Positions 33,464 through 43,200 are shown, numbered from the stretch's first letter. The stretch: DNA of 64,000 bases from a bacterium UBP2_UBA5202 (GCA_002412795.1 DHVS01000016.1:124001-188000), one strand, 5' to 3'. Notes: generated from the letters alone by a model not told the origin. Numbers and translations are program-made.

Positions 33464-34693
33464 TCAGTTGTTGGCGCAGTTGCAAAAATCCATCATATGC
33501 CCCATCTTCTCCTGTTTGGTCTTGAGGTAGCGGAGATTTAAAGGATTGGGACAGACCGATACCCCCACCCGCTTGGAGATCTTCAGGCCGTAGCCCTCCA
33601 GTGCCGTGATCTTCTGGGGGTTGTTGGTGATCAGATTGATGCTGGTCAGCCCCAGGTCGGCCAGGATCTGGGCCCCGATCCCGTAGTCCCGCTCGTCGGC
33701 CTTGAAGCCTAGTGCCAGGTTGGCCTCCACCGTGTCCATACCCTTGTCCTGAAGCTGGTAGGCCCGCAGTTTGTTGACCAGACCTATGCCCCGCCCTTCC
33801 TGCCTCATGTAAAGGAAGACCCCGCATCCTTTTTTGTCGATCATTTTCATGGCCGAGGCCAGCTGGTCGCCGCAGTCGCAGCGCAGCGAGCTCAGGATGT
33901 CCCCGGTCAGGCACTGGGAGTGGACCCGCACCAGCACGTTCTTTTTGCCCTTGACCTCGCCCTTGACCATCGCCAGGTGATGGTATTTCTCGATCAGGTC
34001 CTCGTAGACCACCAGGTTGAACTCCCCGTATTTGGTGGGAAGTTTAAGGCTCAGGATGTTCTTGACCAGTTTTTGCTTGGCCCGGCGATACAGGATCAGG
34101 TCCTTGACGGTGACGATCTTCAGCTTGTGCTTCCGGGCAAAGGCAAACAGGGCCGGACCCTTGGCCATGCTGCCGTCGCCGGACATGATCTCGCACAGGA
34201 TGCCCGAAGGATAAAGCCCGGCCAGCCCGGCCAGGTCGGCCGCGGCCTCGGTGTGCCCGGCCCGGCGCAGCACCCCGCCCTCCACCGCCTGCAGGGGAAA
34301 GATGTGGCCCGGGCGGGCCAGGTCGGCCGGCTTGGCCTTGGGATCGATCAGTACCTTGACGGTCCGAGCCCGGTCCTGGGCCGAGATCCCGGTGGTGGTG
34401 CCCTTGACAGCATCCACCGAGACCGCGAAGTTGGTGCCGAGCTTGGAGGTGTTGCGCTCCACCATGGGGGAGAGTTTCAGCTGCTCCAGCCTGGCAGCAG
34501 TAAGCGAAACGCAGACCAGCCCCCGGCCCTCCCTGGCCATGTAATTGATGGCCTGGGGTGTGACCTTGGCCGAGGCCATCACCAGGTCGCCCTCGTTCTC
34601 CCGGTCCTCGTCGTCCACCACTACTATCATTTTGCCCAGCCTGATGTCCTTCAGCGCTTCGGGGATGTTATTGAATTTCAGTTTACTGCTCAT
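33464..34693 (-). CDS. ribBA: Bifunctional DHBP synthase / GTP cyclohydrolase II
   Basis: 409 residues from ATG at 34693, which has AAGGGA 5 bases upstream. The N-terminal RibB half has DDEDRENEGDLVMAS. The C-terminal RibA half has the zinc cysteines in SQCLTGDILSSLRCDCGDQL, then RQEGRGIGLVNK and LGFKADERDYGIGAQIL. It supplies both substrates of riboflavin synthesis. The gap to ribE is about 100 bp and holds a CACA repeat. Confidence 0.97.
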   Translation of the reverse strand: MSSKLKFNNIPEALKDIRLGKMIVVVDDEDRENEGDLVMASAKVTPQAINYMAREGRGLVCVSLTAARLEQLKLSPMVERNTSKLGTNFAVSVDAVKGTTTGISAQDRARTVKVLIDPKAKPADLARPGHIFPLQAVEGGVLRRAGHTEAAADLAGLAGLYPSGILCEIMSGDGSMAKGPALFAFARKHKLKIVTVKDLILYRRAKQKLVKNILSLKLPTKYGEFNLVVYEDLIEKYHHLAMVKGEVKGKKNVLVRVHSQCLTGDILSSLRCDCGDQLASAMKMIDKKGCGVFLYMRQEGRGIGLVNKLRAYQLQDKGMDTVEANLALGFKADERDYGIGAQILADLGLTSINLITNNPQKITALEGYGLKISKRVGVSVCPNPLNLRYLKTKQEKMGHMMDFCNCANN

Positions 34694-34725
34694 CAATTCC
34701 CTTATTGAAAAACGTCCCTTATTTT

Positions 34726-34791
34726 GCCACAGAAAGCACATAAATCACAAATATAATTTTGGTATTTTGTGACCTTTGTGCCTTTTGTGGC
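34726..34791. repeat. CACA-type inverted-repeat element, copy 3
   Basis: The arm starting at 34726 reads gccacagaaagcacataa. The other, 34763-34791, ends ctttgtgccttttgtggc. They are inverted copies with few mismatches, forming a hairpin with a ~10-base loop in the ribE-ribBA gap. Confidence 0.75.
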
Positions 34792-35381
34792 TAATGGTTA
34801 GTCCCTTTTATTATTGATTCCACGTATTTTGCCATTTGATCCAGTTCCAGGTTGACCCTGTCCCCGGTTTTGATGTTTTGCAGATTTGTATTCTTCCAGG
34901 TATGGGGTATGACGGCTGATTTGAACCCCCGGGGTGTTTTTTGGGCCACGGTCAGGCTGATCCCGTCCACCGCCACCGAGCCTTTGGTGATGATGTATTT
35001 CAGGTATTTGCCGTCGGCTGAGACCTCGATGGTTGCGCCCTGGCTGTTTTTTATGACCTGCTCCACCCGGCCCAGGCAGTCCACGTGTCCGGAGACCAGA
35101 TGCCCGCCCAGCCGGTCTCCCAGCTTAAGGGCCCGCTCCAGGTTGACCACCGTGCCGGCCCGGAGGCTTTTGAAAGTGGTGGTACTCAGCGTCTCGCTAC
35201 TAAGATCCGCAGCAAACCCGTCTTTCAGTATCCTGGTCACAGTCAGGCAGGCACCATTGACCGCAATGCTCTCGCCCAGTGCCAGGTCCTTAAAACCCGC
35301 CGTGACCTCTACCTGTGCGCCGCTGGATTTGAGATGGAGGGCCTTGATAGTCCCTGTTATTTCAATAATCCCGGTGAACAT
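34791..35381 (-). CDS. ribE: Riboflavin synthase (alpha subunit)
   Basis: 196 residues with two lumazine-binding repeats. It opens MFTGIIEITGTIKAL. The first repeat carries SIAVNGACLTVT, the second SVAVDGISLTVAQK, with the conserved SGHVDCLGRV between them. Its ATG overlaps by one base the TAA of the preceding AT-rich TPR gene (TAATG). Confidence 0.96.
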   Translation of the reverse strand: MFTGIIEITGTIKALHLKSSGAQVEVTAGFKDLALGESIAVNGACLTVTRILKDGFAADLSSETLSTTTFKSLRAGTVVNLERALKLGDRLGGHLVSGHVDCLGRVEQVIKNSQGATIEVSADGKYLKYIITKGSVAVDGISLTVAQKTPRGFKSAVIPHTWKNTNLQNIKTGDRVNLELDQMAKYVESIIKGTNH

Positions 35382-36775
35382 TATTTATATTTATTTACCA
35401 AGTTCCAGCAATAGGTTGCATATTTCGATGAACTTGCTTTATCGGAAACGGTTTCAAAGACTTTTATAGCCTCTTCCTTTTTCCCTGAATCTAATAATAT
35501 TCTCCCATAAAAATAAGTTGCTGCACTTTTTATGTAAAAATCAGTGGCTGAAAATAAACGTTGCCAATACGATATTGAACCTGTTCTATCGCCGGAATCA
35601 TATAAGGACCAAGCATAATAAAAATTAACACTATCGTTTTGTGATTTTGATAATTTATTCTGTAATGTAAGCAATTGTTTATATGCTTTTATTGCTTCTG
35701 TGTAGTTTTTGTTTTGACATTGGATTAATGCGTATTTCAATAGAGGTCTCGCATCATTTGGCAAGACACTAATCCATTTATTTTGGATCATTAAATCGTC
35801 ACTAGTATATGGTCTTACTTCAATAAGTTTATCATATATAACATTATTATTATTATCCAGTATTATACTAACTATTTTTCGTTCCTTTTCCATGTTTTTT
35901 ATATCTTTGTCATTTAATATTCTTTCCCCCATAACTCTCATCGTAGGTTCATTTCTAACATATGCTTTTAAAAATTCAGCAAATAACCAATCCTTACTTC
36001 CTTTAATCTCAGAACTCTTCTTTATACAAATAAGTGCCTTATCGTAGTCACCCCATATTGTATACATAAAATATGCATTGTCATAAACCATAGCATCTTT
36101 ATTGCTTTTCATTAACGAAGAATCTATATAACATTTTGCCGCTTTCATTCTTCCTTCTTTGAAATATACACTAGCGACATCACTGTAAAACCCTGCACAA
36201 TCAGGGAATAATTTTGTGATAGCTTTATATACTGATATGGCATCTGCGAAAGAACCCCTTTCCTGTACCAATCGAGCGTAATCACCCATACTATATGCTG
36301 ACTGACAATTATTCTCAACATATTTTTTTAGGGTTGGCAAATAATCTATTAACTTTTCTTTCTGAGAAGACCATCCATAAAGCGTACACAAGCCTTTGTG
36401 AATATCAACACGTGATTTATCAATGGAAACAGCCTTTTTCCAATAATATTCTACACTATCGGCATATTGTTTTGATACTTTCTTTGTTTGTTCTGTTATA
36501 GATCCAATAGAATTATCAAACACGGACTCTTCTTCGTTTACCCTAAGCTCTAATGCTCCGTCGTCCAATAACCCCTTATTTAACTCAACATTACCTTTCA
36601 TCATTAACACATCAACGTCATTAGGGTAACGCTTCATGTAATAACCAATTTTTTGATCTGCTTCATTAATATTGCCATTTTGTATTAAACCACCAATGAC
36701 ATCAAGAACATCATTTTTACAATATGCTGTTTGTGCCAAACTACAGAATAAAATAATATATATTATTTTCTTCAT
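35381..36775 (-). CDS. AT-rich secreted TPR protein inserted in the riboflavin operon
   Basis: 464 residues. A signal peptide (MKKIIYIILFCSLAQTAYC) is followed by repeated helical TPR-like segments, such as YYMKRYPNDVDVLMMKGNVE, AKCYIDSSLMKSN and AKCYIDSS-type spacing, later YTEAIKAYKQLLTLQ. The protein is rich in Lys, Asn and Tyr. The DNA is far more AT-rich than its neighbours (a 60-base sample near 35,500 has 18 G/C). The gene starts inside the ribD stop (ATGA) and ends at TAATG with ribE. Likely acquired; its role in riboflavin metabolism, if any, is unknown. Confidence 0.88.
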   Translation of the reverse strand: MKKIIYIILFCSLAQTAYCKNDVLDVIGGLIQNGNINEADQKIGYYMKRYPNDVDVLMMKGNVELNKGLLDDGALELRVNEEESVFDNSIGSITEQTKKVSKQYADSVEYYWKKAVSIDKSRVDIHKGLCTLYGWSSQKEKLIDYLPTLKKYVENNCQSAYSMGDYARLVQERGSFADAISVYKAITKLFPDCAGFYSDVASVYFKEGRMKAAKCYIDSSLMKSNKDAMVYDNAYFMYTIWGDYDKALICIKKSSEIKGSKDWLFAEFLKAYVRNEPTMRVMGERILNDKDIKNMEKERKIVSIILDNNNNVIYDKLIEVRPYTSDDLMIQNKWISVLPNDARPLLKYALIQCQNKNYTEAIKAYKQLLTLQNKLSKSQNDSVNFYYAWSLYDSGDRTGSISYWQRLFSATDFYIKSAATYFYGRILLDSGKKEEAIKVFETVSDKASSSKYATYCWNLVNKYK

Positions 36776-37884
36776 TTTACAATATATCCTTCTATAAGAA
36801 CGTCCTTCCCCAGCATCCGGCATTCCATGTCTCTCAGCTTGAATGCATCCTTGAGCTCGGAGATCTCCAGTTCCCCCACCGCCGGCAGGCCCTGGGCCCC
36901 GATGATGTTCGGGGTGTAGATCATAACCACTTTATTCACCAGCCCCAGTTTCAGGAACGAGGCCGCCAGCCTGCCCCCGCCCTCCACCAGCAGGCTGCAG
37001 TACTCGTCCAGGCCCATCTGGTGGAGCAGGGCCTTCAGGTCCACGTAACCCCTGGCATCCTTGCCGATGGTCCAGACATCAATGCCTTTGGCTTCGATCT
37101 TCTTTTTCTTGTCCTGGTCGGCGGCCGAGGTGGTGACCATTATGGTCTTGGCCTTTCCGTCGGTCAGCACCTTGGAATCCAGGGAAAGCGACAACTTGCC
37201 GTCGGTTACGAACCTGGTGGGCTGCTTGCTTTCCGGGTTGTCCACCAGGCGCACCGTCAGCTGCGGATCGTCGGCGGCCACGGTATTGGCCCCCACCATC
37301 ACCGCCTCGTGCCCCAGCCGCAACTGGTGGACATAGCGCCGGGCCTCGTCTCCGGACAGGCCGGTGGTGGTGCCCGGACCCATGGCGATCCTGCCGTCCA
37401 GGCTGGCCGCCAGCTTCAGGGTCACAAAGGGCAGGCCGCTCTTCATGTAGCTGAAGTATACCTCGTTCATTTTTACCGCTTCTTGTTCCATCACTCCGCC
37501 GATCGTTTCAATTCCGTTTTTGGTTAATGTTTTGTGCCCTTCCCCGCTGACCCTGGGGTTGGGGTCGGCCGTGGCATAGACCACTTTTTTTATCCCGGCC
37601 CTGATTATCGCTTCCGTGCAGGGCGGCGTCCGGCCCTGGTGGTTGCAGGGCTCCAGCGTCACGTACAGCGTGGCTCCCCTAGCCTTTTCCCCGGCCTGGG
37701 CCAGGGCTTCGATCTCGGCGTGGTGCATCCCGGCCTTTTGGTGATAGCCCCAGCCTACGATCTCCCCGTTATTGACCAGCACCGCCCCCACCATGGGATT
37801 GGGACAGGTGCGCCCCCTGGCCTTGGCCGCCAGCGCCAAGGACTGGGCCATGTATTTCTGGTCTGAGTCTGGTGTGTCGGGCAT
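36772..37884 (-). CDS. ribD: Bifunctional diaminohydroxyphosphoribosylaminopyrimidine deaminase / reductase
   Basis: 370 residues from ATG at 37884. Upstream in-frame ATGs lie within the terminator hairpin. Deaminase zinc site: HHAEIEAL and PCNHQGRTPPCTEA. The reductase half contains FVTLKLAASLDGRIAMG, RRYVHQLRLGHEAVMVGANT and a late LVEGGGRLAASFLKLGLV. First gene after the FMN riboswitch. It performs the second and third steps of the pathway. Confidence 0.96.
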   Translation of the reverse strand: MPDTPDSDQKYMAQSLALAAKARGRTCPNPMVGAVLVNNGEIVGWGYHQKAGMHHAEIEALAQAGEKARGATLYVTLEPCNHQGRTPPCTEAIIRAGIKKVVYATADPNPRVSGEGHKTLTKNGIETIGGVMEQEAVKMNEVYFSYMKSGLPFVTLKLAASLDGRIAMGPGTTTGLSGDEARRYVHQLRLGHEAVMVGANTVAADDPQLTVRLVDNPESKQPTRFVTDGKLSLSLDSKVLTDGKAKTIMVTTSAADQDKKKKIEAKGIDVWTIGKDARGYVDLKALLHQMGLDEYCSLLVEGGGRLAASFLKLGLVNKVVMIYTPNIIGAQGLPAVGELEISELKDAFKLRDMECRMLGKDVLIEGYIVK

Positions 37885-37916
37885 GAAAAAATCCCCTAAA
37901 TATGCTTCAGGGGATT
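37885..37916 (-). terminator. Riboswitch-controlled terminator overlapping the ribD ribosome-binding site
   Basis: On the minus strand AATCCCCT (37916-37909) pairs with AGGGGATT (37897-37890) through an 11-base loop, followed by a run of T. The 3' arm AGGGGA is also the Shine-Dalgarno for ribD at a suitable distance from ATG 37884. So forming this hairpin would both end transcription and hide the start site. Confidence 0.85.
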
Positions 37917-38003
37917 GCATGGCTTAAAGCCTGATGGGTGAAACCGGGATTATTGAAAGATCATTTCTTCAGCCTTGATCAGCAATCCGATCTCACCGAT
38001 CCA

Positions 38004-38217
38004 TCAGTCCTTCTCCCATCCGGACTCTTACCGTCGGCTCCGGAATTCCACCGGATCAATCCGTTTGGACTTAAATAACCAGGTAAATTGGAAACTGGTT
38101 AGGATTTCGTTCAAACCTACCCCAATTAACCAGTTTCCGAATTACTTGTTTGCCTAAACGGGTTCGCGGGCTTTAAAAACCGCCGGTCGGGGAATTACGC
38201 CCCGCCCTGAAGGTGCC
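38004..38217 (-). ncRNA. FMN riboswitch (RFN element)
   Basis: The minus strand carries the conserved RFN blocks in order: CTTCAGGGCGGGGCG, AATTCCCCGACCGGCGG, CCCGCGAACC, then GATCCGGTGGAATTCCGG, AGCCGACGGTAAGAGTCCGG and ATGGGAGAAGG. A variable arm within it forms a perfect 12-bp helix (38090-38101 with 38127-38138). It precedes the ribD-ribE-ribBA-ribH operon and a terminator, so FMN should reduce expression. Confidence 0.96.
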
Positions 38218-38220
38218 ATA

Positions 38221-38249
38221 AATATAACTGATTGACGGTAAAAAGTCAA
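38221..38249 (-). promoter_or_regulatory. Sigma-70-type promoter of the riboflavin operon
   Basis: Minus strand TTGACT (38249-38244), 17-base spacer, TATATT (38226-38221). The predicted start falls just at the 5' edge of the FMN riboswitch, as expected. Confidence 0.85.
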
Positions 38250-38268
38250 GTATTATCGCAGGCCGGAA

Positions 38269-39171
38269 CTAGCCCAAGACGCCCTCCACAAACTCTTCTG
38301 CATCAAAGACCTTCAGGTCGCCCACCCCTTCGCCCACCCCGGCCAGCACCACCGGAAGCTTCAACTCCTGGGCTATGGCCAGCATTATCCCGCCCTTGGC
38401 GGTGCCGTCCAGCTTGGTCAGCACTATGCCGCTTATGGGGATGGCCTCCGAGAAAAGCCGGGCCTGGGAAAGCGCGTTCTGGCCGGTGGTGGCGTCCAGC
38501 ACCAGCAGGGTCTGGTGGGGCGCGCCCGGCATCTTCTTGGCAATGGTGCTGTGGACCTTGACCAGCTCATCCCGGAGATGCTTTTGGGTGTGCAGCCGGC
38601 CGGCGGTGTCGATCAGCAGAACATCCGTTTTCTGTGACATCGCGGCGCTGACCGCATCAAAGGCCACGCTGGCCGGGTCGGCCCCGGGAGCCGAGCCCAC
38701 GAACCCGGCCCCTATCTTTTTGGACCATAGTTCCAGCTGCTCTATGGCCGCCGCCCGGTAAGTGTCGGCTGCCGCCAGCATCACCTTGCTGCCATTGGCG
38801 GTCAGCATGTTCCCCAGCTTGCCGATGGTGGTGGTCTTGCCCGATCCGTTGACCCCGGCGATCAGCCAGACCTGGGGCTTATCCGAGAAATTTGCAATTT
38901 GCAATTTGCAATTTGAATTCGCCGCCAGGATGGCCAGCATCTCCCTCTTCAGCCGTTCGATGGCTGTCAGTTCCTGGTCTCCATTTTTGACCGATCCCAG
39001 CAACTTTTCCGCGGCCCGGGGCCCGACGTCCGCCAAAAGCAAAAGCTCCTCCAGCTCCCCGTATTCGGAAGCGCTCAGAGCTTTTTTCCCGGTGAACAGT
39101 TCAGATATCCGGCCCAACACCCCCTGGCGGGTCTTGCTCAACCCCTCTTTTAGCGACTTGAAAATTGACAT
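38269..39171 (-). CDS. ftsY: Signal recognition particle receptor FtsY
   Basis: 300 residues with the N and G domains but no long acidic N-terminal region. GTPase motifs: GVNGSGKTTTIGKLG (106-120), DTYRAAAIEQLELW, DTAGRLHTQKHL, TKLDGTAKGGIML. Residues ~85-95 (NSNCKLQIANF) are encoded by a run of tandem TTTGCAA 7-mers, apparently an in-frame repeat expansion between N and G domains. Confidence 0.97.
   Translation of the reverse strand: MSIFKSLKEGLSKTRQGVLGRISELFTGKKALSASEYGELEELLLLADVGPRAAEKLLGSVKNGDQELTAIERLKREMLAILAANSNCKLQIANFSDKPQVWLIAGVNGSGKTTTIGKLGNMLTANGSKVMLAAADTYRAAAIEQLELWSKKIGAGFVGSAPGADPASVAFDAVSAAMSQKTDVLLIDTAGRLHTQKHLRDELVKVHSTIAKKMPGAPHQTLLVLDATTGQNALSQARLFSEAIPISGIVLTKLDGTAKGGIMLAIAQELKLPVVLAGVGEGVGDLKVFDAEEFVEGVLG
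38891..38918. repeat. TTTGCAA tandem 7-mer repeat inside ftsY
   Basis: Three exact TTTGCAA units (38891-38911) and a partial fourth (tttgaat). Three 7-mers make 21 bp, so the frame is kept. The surrounding ftsY DNA is GC-rich. Confidence 0.85.
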
Positions 39172-39279
39172 CTATGTTTTTAGCGGGCACTTTATTTTAA
39201 ATTTAATATCGGCGTTAATCTGCGTTTATCCGCGTCCGAAAAATGTTTCTGGTCGTTCTTCCCCAAGGGGAACATCCTT

Positions 39280-40194
39280 TTACCATTTTTTAAAACGCCA
39301 GAAGATCATGAACCCGGCCACCGAGACCAGCGCCAGAACCAATATTATCCAGAAGGCCAAAGGGTGGTCCTGGATCGGTATCTTGACGTTCATGGAAAAA
39401 GCGCTGACCACGAAGGTTGGCACCATGATCCCGATGGTGATGATGTTCAGGGTCTTCATCAGGACGTTGAGATTGTTGGAGACAATGGAGACCCGGGCGT
39501 CCATCAGGCCGGCCAGAATGTTGGAATAGATGTCGGCCTGCTTGTAGCACTGGTTGTTCTCGATGGTGACGTCGTCCAAAAACTCGTGTTCTTCCTGAGT
39601 AAAGCCGATCTTGGAGGAGTTGGATTTTAGCTTCTCGATCACAGTGGAATTGGAATTGATGGCGTTGAGGTAATAGACCAGGCTTTTTTCCAGGGTGAAC
39701 AGGTTCAACAGATAGCGGTTCTCCATCGAGGCGCTGATCTTGGACTCCAGCGAATCTGAGACCATGGTGATGATCTTCAAATGCTCCACGAAATGGTATA
39801 TCGAACGGTAGATCAGTTTCAGGGCGGCGTCATTGATCGAATTGACCCTGTTGAAGATCTTTCCCTCGAACAGCGGAATGTCCTCGGAAAGAACCACCAC
39901 CAGGCGGTCCTTGAACAGGAATATGCCGAAGGAAGAGACCTTGAACAAAAATTCCTCACGGGCTGAGTAGTTCTGAGGCCGTTTCAGGATCAGGGCCACA
40001 TGCTCAGGCTCAAATTCCAGCCGGGACTGCTCGTCCGGGTCCAGGGCCGAGTTCAGGGTGTGCTCATCAAGTTTCAGCTCCGTTACCAGATATTTTTTCT
40101 CGGCCTCGTCCGGATTGACGAACAATTTGATGGGGCATAGATCGCCCTGGCTGGGGCATATCTTCAGGTCGTTTAACTGATATCCTTTTTGCAT
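39280..40194 (-). CDS. CorA family divalent metal transporter
   Basis: 304 residues. A large cytoplasmic domain is followed by two C-terminal helices (about 245-267 and 278-298). The loop after the first helix reads AFSMNVKIPIQDHPLAFW. The canonical CorA selectivity motif is GMN; here it is SMN, as in some divergent relatives. Transported ion therefore uncertain, though Mg is likely. Located between smc and ftsY. Confidence 0.9.
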   Translation of the reverse strand: MQKGYQLNDLKICPSQGDLCPIKLFVNPDEAEKKYLVTELKLDEHTLNSALDPDEQSRLEFEPEHVALILKRPQNYSAREEFLFKVSSFGIFLFKDRLVVVLSEDIPLFEGKIFNRVNSINDAALKLIYRSIYHFVEHLKIITMVSDSLESKISASMENRYLLNLFTLEKSLVYYLNAINSNSTVIEKLKSNSSKIGFTQEEHEFLDDVTIENNQCYKQADIYSNILAGLMDARVSIVSNNLNVLMKTLNIITIGIMVPTFVVSAFSMNVKIPIQDHPLAFWIILVLALVSVAGFMIFWRFKKW

Positions 40195-40253
40195 GGTTTG
40201 GTTCCCGTCCTATCCTGGTTGGTTTCCCGCCGGTATCTCTATTGGGGCCGGCC

Positions 40254-43200
40254 TTAGTCGAATTTGACCGAAACTAGCTTGGAGATCCCCGGCTGTTCCA
40301 TGGTCACGCCGTAGAGCCGATCGGCCGCCTCCATGGTCCGTTTGTTGTGGGTGATCACCATGAACTGGGTGCTGACCGAAAAATCCTTGAGCATTTTACA
40401 GAACCTCTGGACGTTGGCGTCGTCCAGGGGGGCGTCGATCTCGTCCAGCACGCAGAAGGGGGCCGGCTTCACCAGGTAGATGCCGAACAGCAGGGCGGTG
40501 GCGGTCAGGGTCTTCTCACCGCCCGAGAGCAGGGTGATGGACTTCATGCTCTTGCCTTCGGGTGTGGCCAGGATGTCGATCTCGGCCTCCAGCGGGTCCT
40601 CGCTGCCTGAAAGCCTGATCTCGGCCTCGCCCCCGATGAACAGCCGCTGGAATATCTGGACGAAGCCCTTCTTGATTCCTTCCAGCGTCTCCAGGAACAT
40701 GGCCCGGGCGGTCTCGTCGATCTTGGTGATGGAGGTCATCAGGTCCTGCTTGGCCGTCAAAAGGTCTTCCCGCTGTTTGGACAGGAACCCGTAGCGTTCC
40801 TCCTCGGCATTAAGCTCCTCAAAGGCCGCAAAATTGATCGGCCCCAGTTTTTTGAGTTTTAACTTCAGGTCTTCGGTCCGGGTGCGGGCGGCATTCTCGT
40901 CAAACTCTTCCGGCTGGGGCAGCCCGGCCAGTTCGGTCTGATATTCGGCCTGCATCCTCTGGGCCAGGTTGTCGTATTCGTTGTTCAGCGAGCCCAGGTC
41001 TATCTGGGACTGGGAAAGCTGCTGCTGCAGGTCTTCGTGTTCGCGGCGGACCTTGTGCATCCCCTCTTCGGCGGTTTTGAGGTCGGACAGTGATCTTTGG
41101 CTTTGCTTTTGGAATTCCTCCCTCTGCGACATGGCTGACTTGCGCAGGGAAGATTGTTTTTCCAGTTCCACATTCAGCGATTCCGCCTCCTGCTGCAGCT
41201 GGGCCATGCTGCCGAAACTGTTCTCATCTTCGGCCCTCAGGTCCTGGATCCGCTCCAGCGATTCGTTCTTGCGGCTCTCGGTCTCCTCCAGTTCCCGCCG
41301 GATCCCCTCGGCCCGGGCGTTCAGCTCGGAGAGCCCCAGTTTCTGGGCGTTCACTTCGGCGGCCTTCTGGGTCCGCTCCTGTTCCAGACCCTGGACCTCC
41401 TGTTCCCTAAGGGTCAGAAGCTGGCTTTCGTCCCTGTTGTTTTCGCTGGATTCCAGGAAACCGTCCTGCAGGGCGTTCAGCTCCCGGCCCAGCTGGTCGC
41501 TTCCGGCCAAAACCGTTTCCAGCAGACCGGAGACTTCCCCTATCCGCTGCCGGCTCCGCTCCTCATCGGCGGCCAGCCCGGCCTGCAGCCGTTCCGAATC
41601 CAGCAGCATCCTCTGATGCTTCTCGGTCTCCCGGTCCACTTCTTCGGACCGCTTGGCCAGGTCGGCCGATTTGGCCCGCAGGGACTGGATCTGGGAGGTC
41701 TTGGTCTGCATCTCCTGACGGGAGGCGGAGATTTCCGCTCCCAGCTGCTCTATCCGCTGGTTTCTTTCCAGCAGCCCGAATTGCCCCTGGGGCATGCCGC
41801 CGGTGTATAAGGCCCCGGTCCGGTCCAGTTTCTCCCCCTCCAGACTTACCAGTGTCAGTCCGGGATTTCCCTGGCCTAAGGTGAAAATATCCGTATCATT
41901 GTCCACTATGACGGTCTTATCCAGCAGGCTTGAAATCAACTGAAGGTATTGGGGCGGACATTTTATGAAGTCGGCCGCCCAGCCCCTGGTTCCCAAAACT
42001 TTTTCCGGCCGGGACCCGGAGCCGGCCGCAAAGGACGCGGCCGGGAGCAGGGTGGCCTTGCCGGCCTTGGCGTCCTTAAGCATCTGCCCGGCCCGTTTCA
42101 TGGCCTGGAGATCGGGAACCACCAGCCACTGCAGTTTTTCGCCCAAGGCGGCCTCGATGGCCTGCTGGTAGCCAGTCTCTACCTGTATCAGTTCAGCCAG
42201 AGGGTATATCTCTGCGCCCAGTTCATTCTTTTGCGACAGCAGGTGCTGGGCCCCCTGTCCGTATCCTTCATATCGTTTGTTGAGTCCGGCCAGCAGCTCC
42301 TGCTCCTTCTCCAATCCCGAAAGAAATGAGCCGTTCTGAGCCAGCTGGTTGTTCAAAAGCAGCAGTTCGTCCTGGGCCTCCTTGGACTTAAGCCTCAGGC
42401 GGCTTCTTTCCTCGGCCAGCACTTCCAGGGCCTTGCGCTCCACCGCTACATGTTCTATCAGCCCCAATAGTTTTTGGGCCCGTTGCTCTATCTCCTGCTG
42501 CAGGGATTTCTGCTCGGCCGAAAGCCTGGTTGATTCCTTTATAGCGCTTTCCTGGCGGCTTAATAGTATTGCTATCTGCTCCTTGCCCTCGGACTCCTTT
42601 TTAAGGGCCTCCATCAGCTCGTGGCGGGCCTCGCCCAGGGCCAGCTTGGCCGAGGTCAGGCTGGACTCCAGCCGCATCAGTTCGGCCTCCCGGCCCTTGA
42701 CCTGTTCGGCCATGGAAGCCAGGGAGACGGAGGTCTGCTCCTGGGCGCTTTGATGCTCCTTGGAACGGGCCTCCAGCCGGTTAATGGCCGCCAGCAGGGC
42801 CTTGATCTCGCCTTCCCGGCGCTGCATGGCCTGCTCCAGCCCGGACCGCCTTTCCCGGATCACCGCCAGCCGGTTCTCTGTTTTCTGGACCTCTTCCGAG
42901 ACCAGCCCTATCCGGTTCTGGACCTCGGTGATCTGCTCCTCGTTCTGCTCCAGGCATTCCCGGGCCCGGCCGATGGAATGTTCCTGCTCGTCAAGCTGCT
43001 GCTGCATCTCGCCCCGGCGCTGCTGCAATACCTTGATCTGGGAGGTCAGGTTCTCCCGCTCCCGGCTGAGCCGCAGATGGTCCCAGGCCGCCAGTTTCAG
43101 GTCCAGTTCCTTCAGGTCCTGCAGGAACCGGTCATAGACCTTGGCCTTGCTGGACTGGCGCTTGAGCGACCGCAGTTTTTTCTCCACTTCCTCCACGATG

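Noticed and set aside
37885..37920. ribD start 12 codons further upstream
   Set aside because: That ATG lies at the base of the terminator hairpin and lacks a ribosome-binding site, while ATG 37884 has AGGGGA at good spacing.
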